DNA of 13,013 bases from an uncultured Collinsella sp. (GTDB lineage Bacteria > Actinomycetota > Coriobacteriia > Coriobacteriales > Coriobacteriaceae). The position numbers were made by a program, and so were the translations under genes. The stretch spans positions 1 to 13,013 of the forward strand of contig CAAENI010000191.1 of assembly GCA_900757285.1 (NCBI GenBank). Reading direction: 5' to 3'. Below the pieces are notes generated by a model. It searched no databases. It saw only the letters and a program-made list of their open reading frames with translations, and had not been told where the DNA came from. Positions 7,481-13,013 of the stretch are shown piece after piece; positions within the stretch are counted from its first letter, which is position 1; every line of letters starts with the position of its first letter.

Positions 7481-7510
7481 CGGAGGGCGGCCCCGAAAGA
7501 CCGCCCTCCG
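7481..7510 (-). terminator. Hairpin terminator downstream of rnr
   Basis: A perfect 10-bp stem CGGAGGGCGG (7481-7490) / CCGCCCTCCG (7501-7510) with a ten-base loop, 26 bases after the rnr stop codon. The minus-strand sequence that follows (CATTTGG) has only a three-T run, so termination may be partial or need help. Confidence 0.6.
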
Positions 7511-7536
7511 CTCTCCCGCCATGAGTCGAGATTTGG

Positions 7537-9672
7537 CTAATGGATAAGCTTAAAGTCCAAGTGCCCACGCGTGGTATTGACGCGCGAGACCTCGATAATC
7601 ACGCGCTGACCCAGTTCATAGCGAGTCCCCGTGTCGGCGCCCGTCAGCGTAAGCGCATCCTCGTCGAACTCGAACCACTCGTTGCCCAGACTCTTGATCG
7701 AAACCAAGCCTTCGACCTGCGTCAGGTCCAAGCGCACAAAGAGGCCCATGCTGCTGACCCATGAGACCGTTCCGGCATAGCGCTCGCCCAGGCGATCCTC
7801 ATAGTACTGGGCAATCTTGATCTTTTGCGTCGCATGGCTAGCGGCATCTGCCGCGCGCTCGGCATCGCTGCATGCGCGGCAGATCTGCGGCAGAATGCGC
7901 GGCAGCGACTCGCGCCCCTTGCCGATCAGCCGCGGCGTACGGACCAAGGCGTCCTTGCCGCCGAGCCGCTCATAGGCCAACTGCAGTTTGAGTACGCGGT
8001 GCACCACCAGATCGGGGTAGCGACGGATGGGACTCGTAAAGTGACAGTAGCACGGCGCGGCGAGCGCAAAGTGGCCCTCGTTGCGCGGCTTGTACAGTGC
8101 GCGCTGCATGCTGCGCAGAAGCAGCGTGTTGACGAGCGGTGCGTTGGCCGTACCGGCGGCAGCATCGACTGCAGCCTGCAGCTCATCGGGACTCCCCAGG
8201 GCAATACCGGCAGCACGGCGATCGTCGATGATGCCCAGCTGCGCCAGCGCAACGGCGGCACCGTGCAGGCTATCGGGGCTCGGATCCTCATGCACGCGAT
8301 AGCAGGCCTCGATATCACGGTCTGCCAGCCACTCTGCAACGCACTCGTTGGCGAGTAGCATGGCTTCCTCGATAAGCGACGTGGCACACGAACGCTCGCG
8401 CGCCACAATCTGCACGGGCACTCCGTCCTCATCCAATAGAGCGCGAATCTCGGCCGTGTCAAAATCGACTGAGCCGCGGGCACGACGAATACGACGGCGA
8501 AGTTCGGCGAGTTCGTTGGCGGCGACAAGGAAATCGCCGAGGTCGACGTTATAGCCGCGAGCAGTTTCCTCGCACGCAAGACCGCGCTCAAGCGCCTCCT
8601 CGCGCGAGGCCTCAGCAGCCGCAACATCCTCAGCGGCGCCTTCCAGCACCGAATACTCAACCGCGTCGGCACGCACCAGCAGCGCCTCGGCGCCGTCATA
8701 GTCCATACGCACACGCGAGCGAATCACGCTGGGGTACGGATCGTAATGCCGCACGCGACCCTGCGCATCGAGCTCAATGTCAACGGTAAACGCAAGACGG
8801 TCCTCGTCAGGGCGAAGCGAGCATAGGTCACAGGACAGGCGTTCGGGCAGCATGGGAAGCACGCGATCGGCCAGATACACCGATGTCGTACGATGGCGAG
8901 CCTCAAGATCGATATGCCCGTCCCAAGCCACATAGTGAGAAACGTCAGCGATATGCACACCCAGCTTGTAGCCACCCTCGGGCGTGCGCTCAAGCGAAAT
9001 GGCATCGTCAAAGTCGCGCGCGTCGACCGGGTCGATCGTGATGACAAAGCGGTCGCGCAGATCGCGGCGGAGCGGGTCCTTAAGCGCCGCGGACACATCG
9101 AGCGAAAGCCCCTCGGCCTCGTCCAGCGCGGCCTCGGGATAGCTATCGGTATAGCCGTAACGCGCCATCACGTATTGAACGCCCAAATCGGGCGCGTCAT
9201 CTCCGCCAATGCGGCGTTCGATCGTCACGGTGCCCGATTCCAGGCGCGTCGGGTAGGTCAAAATGCGCGCGACAACGGCATCACCCGGGTGGACGCCCAG
9301 ACGATCCGCCGAGGTATCCTCGGGCAGAATGAAGAAGTCGGCCTTCAGGCGCGAATCGAGCGGCTCGATCACACCGAGCGGACCAGCGGTCTGGTACGTA
9401 CCCACCACGCTTATGGCTGCGCGCTCAACCACGCCTTCGATCACGGCGCGCCGCTCACCGTGCGGGCTGTTCTTAATGCTCACGGCTACGGTATCGCCAT
9501 CCATGATCTCGCGCTTACCGCGGCCCATGACCTTGTAGTCGCCGTTTTCGGTTACAACGTAGGCGCTATGCTCATGGAGCTGCACGCGCCCGGTCAGGCT
9601 CGGACGGCGTTCGCTGCGCACCGGCCCACGCTTATTGCGGGCACCGCGCTTATGCTTGTTATTGCGCCCCAT
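7537..9672 (-). CDS. rnr: Ribonuclease R (RNB-family exoribonuclease)
   Basis: A 711-residue 3'-5' exoribonuclease that degrades structured RNA. Order of parts: a short basic tail (1-25), cold-shock/OB domains (about 26-190), the RNB catalytic domain (about 200-530) and a C-terminal S1 RNA-binding domain (about 625-710). The catalytic motif TIDPVDARDFDDA (212-224) keeps D214, D220, D222 and D223 expected to bind the metals, and HFTSPIRRYPDLVVHR near the end of the RNB domain is intact. It lacks the longer N-terminal helix-turn-helix and lysine-rich tail of E. coli RNase R, but 711 residues is normal for Gram-positive forms. The ATG at 9672 has AGGAGG six bases upstream. smpB and ssrA, often beside rnr, are not here. 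It follows ftsX after a strong terminator, so it probably has its own promoter. Confidence 0.96.
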   Translation of the reverse strand: MGRNNKHKRGARNKRGPVRSERRPSLTGRVQLHEHSAYVVTENGDYKVMGRGKREIMDGDTVAVSIKNSPHGERRAVIEGVVERAAISVVGTYQTAGPLGVIEPLDSRLKADFFILPEDTSADRLGVHPGDAVVARILTYPTRLESGTVTIERRIGGDDAPDLGVQYVMARYGYTDSYPEAALDEAEGLSLDVSAALKDPLRRDLRDRFVITIDPVDARDFDDAISLERTPEGGYKLGVHIADVSHYVAWDGHIDLEARHRTTSVYLADRVLPMLPERLSCDLCSLRPDEDRLAFTVDIELDAQGRVRHYDPYPSVIRSRVRMDYDGAEALLVRADAVEYSVLEGAAEDVAAAEASREEALERGLACEETARGYNVDLGDFLVAANELAELRRRIRRARGSVDFDTAEIRALLDEDGVPVQIVARERSCATSLIEEAMLLANECVAEWLADRDIEACYRVHEDPSPDSLHGAAVALAQLGIIDDRRAAGIALGSPDELQAAVDAAAGTANAPLVNTLLLRSMQRALYKPRNEGHFALAAPCYCHFTSPIRRYPDLVVHRVLKLQLAYERLGGKDALVRTPRLIGKGRESLPRILPQICRACSDAERAADAASHATQKIKIAQYYEDRLGERYAGTVSWVSSMGLFVRLDLTQVEGLVSIKSLGNEWFEFDEDALTLTGADTGTRYELGQRVIIEVSRVNTTRGHLDFKLIH

Positions 9673-9749
9673 GGCGCCTCCTAACTATCGATTGCGAACT
9701 CCAAAGAGTCTACCCAAATGATCCGTTTTCCTGCCGTCCCCTAGGGATC

Positions 9750-9783
9750 AAAAAACGGGCCGCCCCGCAAGAGACGACCCGTT
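9750..9783 (-). terminator. Intrinsic terminator of the ftsEX operon
   Basis: On the minus strand, 13-bp arms (9771-9783 and 9754-9766, including three G-U pairs) close a TTGC tetraloop and run into six T (9750-9755). It lies 24 bases after the ftsX stop. It is among the clearest intrinsic terminators in the window. Confidence 0.85.
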
Positions 9784-9807
9784 GGAAGGGATGAATTCCA
9801 GGCATGC

Positions 9808-10728
9808 CTACACGCGCAGGTAGCGGCGCATGGCGATGGCAGAACCAAAGAGACCGATAATCACGCCGACCAGAATCAGCGCAGCATAGGTCACCAGGTA
9901 GTACTGCATCGGCAGGGCAAACGACATCCAGCCGATGCTCTCCTGCAAACGCGGAATCATCAGATTGCGCAGCAGCTCCAGAACGCCGATGGAAAGCAGC
10001 GAGCCCAAAATGGCCTGCAGTACGCCCTCGGTAATGAACGGTCCGCGGATGAAGCCGTTGCTGGCGCCCACCAGGCGCATAATCGCAATCTCGCGACGAC
10101 GCGCCGTAATGGACAGGCGAATCGTGTTGTTGATAAAGATGAATGCGATAAAGGTCAGCAGACCGACGAGCACCACGGCGGCGATACGGATGTAGTTGGT
10201 CACCTGGAACAGGCGGCTCACTTCCTCCTGGCCATACAGCACGCTCGCGTTGACGTCGCCGTCGTCCGCGATCTTCTGGAAGTCGGCGTTCTTCTTGAGC
10301 TTCTTGGCCGTGCTCTCGACCTTGGACGGATCGTCCATCTCAATTGCAAACGAAGCCGGCAGCGGGTTCTGGCCATCGAGCGCGCTCATGGTGGCGTCGG
10401 CGTTGCCCGACATCTTGCTCGTATACTCGGCCAGCGCGTCGTCCTTGTCCTTGTACGTCACGGACTTGACGTTGCTCCACGTCTTGAGCTCAGCCTCAAA
10501 GGCCTGAACATCTGCCTGGTCGGCGTCATCGCTAATAAAGGCGTTGATGACGACCTGATCCTCGACGGTGCCGATCACGGAGTTCAGCATCGCGGAGCCC
10601 ATGATGAACAGGCCGATGATAAACAGCGAAAGGAAGATCGTGATGACGGCGCCGAGCGAGGTAGTCCAGTTACGGAAGAAGTGACTGATTGCCTCTTTGA
10701 AGGAGTAGCCCACGTTAGTTGGTGCCAT
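9808..10728 (-). CDS. ftsX: Cell division protein FtsX, membrane subunit
   Basis: A 306-residue membrane protein forming the FtsEX complex, which couples ATP hydrolysis at the division site or side wall to activation of peptidoglycan hydrolases outside. Topology matches the family: N-terminal amphipathic segment, membrane helix one (about 22-45), a large extracellular domain (about 55-175) with the usual IFI-like VINAFISDDAD opening, then three membrane helices (about 178-200, 232-255, 277-297). The cytoplasmic loop RREIAIMRLVGASNGFIRGPF (211-231) is the conserved part that contacts FtsE. Length is normal. The ATG at 10728 lies inside the end of ftsE (14-base overlap), so the two are translationally coupled. 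A partner hydrolase gene is not adjacent. Confidence 0.97.
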   Translation of the reverse strand: MAPTNVGYSFKEAISHFFRNWTTSLGAVITIFLSLFIIGLFIMGSAMLNSVIGTVEDQVVINAFISDDADQADVQAFEAELKTWSNVKSVTYKDKDDALAEYTSKMSGNADATMSALDGQNPLPASFAIEMDDPSKVESTAKKLKKNADFQKIADDGDVNASVLYGQEEVSRLFQVTNYIRIAAVVLVGLLTFIAFIFINNTIRLSITARRREIAIMRLVGASNGFIRGPFITEGVLQAILGSLLSIGVLELLRNLMIPRLQESIGWMSFALPMQYYLVTYAALILVGVIIGLFGSAIAMRRYLRV

Positions 10729-11935
10729 AGTTGCCGTAACCTCCCCTCTCCTGGTCGCGGATAACGTGGCCGCCCTCGAGGGCGATCACGCGACGGTGCA
10801 TGCTATCGACCATCTCGCGGTCGTGCGTGGCGACGATCACGGTGGTGCCGGTGCGGTTAATACGCTCGAGCAGCTTCATGATGCCCAGCGAGATCGCCGG
10901 GTCGAGGTTACCCGTGGGCTCGTCGCAGATCAGCAGCGGCGGACGGTTGACCATAGCGCGGGCGACGGCGACGCGCTGCTGCTCGCCACCGGAAAGCTGG
11001 TCGGGCAGCGAGTCCATCTGATCGGCCAGACCGACCAGACGCAGCACCTCCGGCACCTGGCTGCGAATGACGCCCTTGGGCTTGCCGATGCACTGCAGGG
11101 CAAACGCCACGTTTTCGTAGGCGGTCTTTTGCGGCAGAAGCTTAAAGTCCTGGAACACGGCGCCAATCTGGCGGCGCAGGAACGGAACCTTGCGGTTCTT
11201 GATCTTCATGAGGTCCTGACCGGCAACCAGGATGCGACCGCTCGTCGGCTTGACGTCGCGGTTGAGCGTCGACAGCAGCGTGGTCTTACCCGAGCCGGAG
11301 TGACCGACCAGGAAGACGAACTCGCCCGGATAGATCTCGATGTTGATGTCGTCGAGTGCAGGCTTGTTGGGCTGTGCCGGATAGATCTTGGTGACATGCT
11401 CCATAAGGATGACGGGCTCGACACCGGCCTGCTTGGCCATCTTCTTGCGGCTGGCCTGCGGATCGATGGGCGCAAACACCGACGTAAAATCGGGGTTGTT
11501 GAGCGCGTTATCGAGGCTTGCGACCTCGGCCGCCTGATCGCTCTCGACCACCGGGGCAGCAGGCTGCGTGGGGTCGGGAATAGCGGCAAAGAGACCGGAC
11601 TGCGCAGGCTGAGGAGCCGGTGTCGCAGGGGCCATGGGGTCGGGAATGCCGGCCATGGTAGGCTGCGGCGTGGCAGCGCCAGCCTGAGGCTGCTCCACGC
11701 GAGCGGTCACGGCCTGAACGGGCTCAAAACCCGCCGTGCCGGAAAGCGCGACATCGCTGGTGGGATTGTAGGCAAAGGGATCGGATGCCGGCTGTGCCTG
11801 ATCTGCCGGCTGAGTGGGGGCCTGAGCAACAGGATGGCCCTCTGAATCCGGAGTGGCGAAACGACTGCCCTGGACGCCTGTCTGCGTCTTGGGGGCATCA
11901 TCGCCCGCACCGGAGGTACGGAAGTGGTTACCCAC
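10715..11935 (-). CDS. ftsE: Cell division ATP-binding protein FtsE with long N-terminal extension
   Basis: A 406-residue ABC ATPase partner of FtsX. The ABC domain (about 173-395) is complete: Walker A GHSGSGKTT (211-219, K217), Q-loop Q262, signature LSGGE (314-318), Walker B LLICDEP (334-340) and H-loop H371. Residues 1-172 are an extension rich in Pro, Ala and Gln with no fold I can recognise; FtsE proteins are normally about 220-230 residues. The extension ends in a basic SRKKMAKQ stretch just before the ATPase. The GTG at 11935 is supported by AAGGAG five bases upstream, whereas the internal ATGs at 11440 and 11404 lack a good ribosome site, so the extension is probably translated. The reading frame through it is open with normal codon use. 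FtsX starts within its last codons. Confidence 0.95.
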   Translation of the reverse strand: MGNHFRTSGAGDDAPKTQTGVQGSRFATPDSEGHPVAQAPTQPADQAQPASDPFAYNPTSDVALSGTAGFEPVQAVTARVEQPQAGAATPQPTMAGIPDPMAPATPAPQPAQSGLFAAIPDPTQPAAPVVESDQAAEVASLDNALNNPDFTSVFAPIDPQASRKKMAKQAGVEPVILMEHVTKIYPAQPNKPALDDINIEIYPGEFVFLVGHSGSGKTTLLSTLNRDVKPTSGRILVAGQDLMKIKNRKVPFLRRQIGAVFQDFKLLPQKTAYENVAFALQCIGKPKGVIRSQVPEVLRLVGLADQMDSLPDQLSGGEQQRVAVARAMVNRPPLLICDEPTGNLDPAISLGIMKLLERINRTGTTVIVATHDREMVDSMHRRVIALEGGHVIRDQERGGYGNYGTN

Positions 11936-11940
11936 TGGTG

Positions 11941-11946
11941 CTCCTT
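11941..11946 (-). promoter_or_regulatory. Ribosome binding site fixing the extended FtsE start
   Basis: AAGGAG on the minus strand, five bases before the GTG at 11935. It is the key evidence that FtsE begins here rather than at an internal methionine near the ABC domain. Confidence 0.75.
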
Positions 11947-11980
11947 ATCGTCGTGCGTTTAAACTACATGAGCGCTTTGT

Positions 11981-11986
11981 ATTTTA
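11981..11986 (-). promoter_or_regulatory. Possible -10 box of the ftsE promoter
   Basis: TAAAAT on the minus strand (5 of 6 consensus), 46 bases before the ftsE start. The best upstream -35-like hexamer, TTATGT, is 19 bases away, longer than ideal. Weak call. Confidence 0.3.
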
Positions 11987-12038
11987 GCAGCATTAGCTTT
12001 GCTGCACATAAGAAGCATGGCGGGGTTTGGGTCTCACC

Positions 12039-12166
12039 GGCCGGGCGCAGGGTTACCTCCCAAATCGTCCTCGCGCATGACCGGCATTTGTCCTGCTCCT
12101 GCGGAGCTGCGGACAAACGCCGGCCTGCGCTGCGGAAAGATTTGGGAGGTAACCCTGCGCCCGGCC
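12039..12166. repeat. Nested palindromic element with perfect 28-bp arms
   Basis: The arm at 12039-12066 (starts GGCCGGGCGCAGG, ends CCTCCCAAATC) is the exact reverse complement of 12139-12166. Inside, CCGGCATTTGTCC (12081-12093) pairs with 12111-12123 at 12 of 13 positions, and GCTCC/GGAGC (12095-12099, 12103-12107) caps the structure around a three-base loop. The whole 128-base unit would fold as one long hairpin on either strand. No open gene, no T-run and no clear target-site duplication in the flanks. It resembles a MITE or REP-like repeat, but copies elsewhere cannot be checked here. Confidence 0.85.
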
Positions 12167-12306
12167 TGCGGCTACTATGGGGCCGACGCACCAACTTGAG
12201 ATGCTGCGCATACAAAGTTGGAAGGGTCTGAATTGCACTTTGTTGGGATGGGCCCGTTTCCCCATGGGAACTTTGCTTGGCAGGACTCTAATTTAAATTC
12301 AGCATA
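12167..12306. other. Gene-free, hairpin-rich interval between transketolase and ftsE
   Basis: Part of the 450-base gene-free stretch 11936-12385. I find no credible coding frame. It holds a nested hairpin (12191-12221), a near-direct repeat of ACTTTG-TTGG (about 12237-12246 and 12270-12279), the palindromes GGGCCC and CCCATGGG, and the AT-rich palindrome AATTTAAATT (12290-12299). It may be further repeat material or part of a long ftsE leader. Confidence 0.4.
12191..12221. repeat. Nested 31-base hairpin
   Basis: CCAACTT (12191-12197) pairs perfectly with AAGTTGG (12215-12221). Inside a symmetric 3/3 internal loop, ATGC (12201-12204) pairs with GCAT (12208-12211) around a TGC loop. There is no T-run on either side, so it is not an intrinsic terminator. 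Confidence 0.6.
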
Positions 12307-12339
12307 AACAGGGGCGCCCTCTTTGAGGACGCCCCTGTT
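12303..12339 (-). terminator. Terminator of the transketolase gene
   Basis: On the minus strand a 10-bp stem AACAGGGGCG / CGCCCCTGTT continues, after one A-C mismatch, with CCTC/GAGG pairs around a three-base loop (12307-12339). The sequence that follows reads TATGC, so only the T residues at the stem end serve as U-run. It lies 46 bases past the stop codon. Confidence 0.7.
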
Positions 12340-12385
12340 CTGGCTTGTTTGCGGTTGTCGACGCGATACTTTGCCTCGTCTTGCC

Positions 12386-13013
12386 TTATGCCAAGAACTC
12401 CTTGGTGGTCGCCACGATGTTGGCGGCGTCCAGGCCGTACTTGTGCAGGAGCTCGGCACCCGGGCCGGACTCACCGAAGGTGTCGTTGACGCCGATCTTC
12501 TTGAGCGGCGTCGGGCACTGCTCGCACAGGACGTCGGCAACGGCGCTACCCAGGCCACCGATCACAGAATGCTCCTCGACGGTCACGACGTGGCCGGTCT
12601 TGGTGGCACTCTTGACGATCAGGTCGGCGTCGATGGGCTTGATGGTGTGCATGTTGATGACCTCGGCGTCGATGCCCTCGGCAGCAAGCTGCTCGGCGGC
12701 CTCGAGAGCCTCGCCGACCATCAGGCCACAGGCGATAATGGTCACATCGGCGCCCTCGCGCATGACAATGCCGCGGCCCACCTCGAACTTGTAGGTCTCG
12801 GGGTCGTTGATAACCGGCGAGGCCAAACGAGCGAAGCGCATGTACACCGGGCCGTCGCACTCATAGGCGGCGCGCGTCACGGCGCGGGCCTCGACGTCGT
12901 CGGCCGGAACGATCACGGTCATGCCGGGGATGACGCGCATGAGGGCGATATCCTCGCAGCACTGGTGCGTGGCGCCGTCCTCGCCCACCGAGATACCGGC
13001 GTGCGTGGCGCCA
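12386..13013 (-). CDS. Transketolase, C-terminal subunit (partial, 5' end outside window)
   Basis: The last 208 or so residues of a transketolase C-terminal half; the reading frame stays open to the right edge, so the start is missing. It begins within the pyrimidine-binding domain at GATHAGISVGEDGATHQCCEDIALMRVIPGM, a hallmark of thiamine-diphosphate transketolases. It continues through PADDVEA and PVYMRFAR to the C-terminal transketolase domain (VTIIACGLMVGEAL, INMHTIKPID, VTVEEHSVIGGLGSAVADVL, NDTFGESGPGAELLHKYGL). The style matches the split two-subunit transketolases of many anaerobes, where this half is about 310 residues and an N-terminal subunit gene lies just upstream; that split is inferred. 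It acts in the non-oxidative pentose phosphate pathway. Confidence 0.92.
   Translation of the reverse strand, partial: GATHAGISVGEDGATHQCCEDIALMRVIPGMTVIVPADDVEARAVTRAAYECDGPVYMRFARLASPVINDPETYKFEVGRGIVMREGADVTIIACGLMVGEALEAAEQLAAEGIDAEVINMHTIKPIDADLIVKSATKTGHVVTVEEHSVIGGLGSAVADVLCEQCPTPLKKIGVNDTFGESGPGAELLHKYGLDAANIVATTKEFLA

Noticed and set aside
8893..9684. A 263-codon + strand frame opposite the start of rnr.
   Set aside because: Antisense to the conserved RNB region of rnr, no ribosome site and no family features.
9735..9747. Short palindrome around CCCTAGGG between rnr and ftsX.
   Set aside because: Only eight bases are symmetric, it stands alone and overlaps no promoter boxes; chance is sufficient.
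11404..11440. Internal ATG starts for a normal-length FtsE.
   Set aside because: Neither has a good ribosome site, while the GTG at 11935 has AAGGAG at ideal spacing and the frame between is fully open.
10766..11845. A 359-codon open frame on the + strand opposite ftsE.
   Set aside because: Antisense to a gene with all ABC motifs; low-complexity, Leu/Arg/His-rich product with no recognisable fold.

Overview
The window looks like chromosome of a moderately high-GC, Gram-positive gut anaerobe of the Coriobacteriia, most like Collinsella. This rests on protein style, codon use and the gene set (a Firmicutes-like muramic-acid recycling operon, FtsEX, RNase R, an apparently split transketolase), not on a database match. 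Apart from one small gene near the left edge (485-895, + strand), every gene I can support is read from the minus strand, so transcription runs right to left.

Left edge (1-484): two tRNA genes, Gln(CTG) then Glu(CTC), form a short minus-strand unit with a recognisable promoter at 263-291 and a hairpin terminator at 12-41. Next come a small + strand gene of unclear function (485-895) and, convergent with it, an ArsC/Spx-like CxxC protein (968-1327).

Region 1420-5910 is a MurNAc (cell-wall sugar) recycling operon, transcribed murR - murQ - murP - mupG. MurP is a PTS permease lacking its own EIIA. MurQ removes the lactate from MurNAc-6-phosphate. MupG is a DUF871/GH170 6-phosphomuramidase. MurR is an RpiR-type sensor-repressor and the first gene. 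Together they would take up MurNAc or MurNAc-GlcNAc released during wall turnover and turn it into GlcNAc-6-phosphate. A strong intrinsic terminator sits directly against the mupG ribosome binding site, so mupG output probably depends on read-through. Palindromes upstream of murR are candidate operators.

Region 5960-7530 holds a VanZ-like membrane protein (6068-6649, TTG start) and an orphan small serine recombinase (6754-7359). A nested inverted repeat lies just upstream of the recombinase start.

Region 7537-11935 holds RNase R (rnr) and the cell-division ABC transporter pair ftsE-ftsX, which overlap by 14 bases. FtsE carries an unusual Pro/Ala/Gln-rich N-terminal extension of about 170 residues.

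The longest gene-free stretch (11936-12385) contains a striking nested palindromic element with perfect 28-bp arms (12039-12166), a second nested hairpin (12191-12221), and the terminator of a transketolase C-terminal half gene that runs off the right edge.
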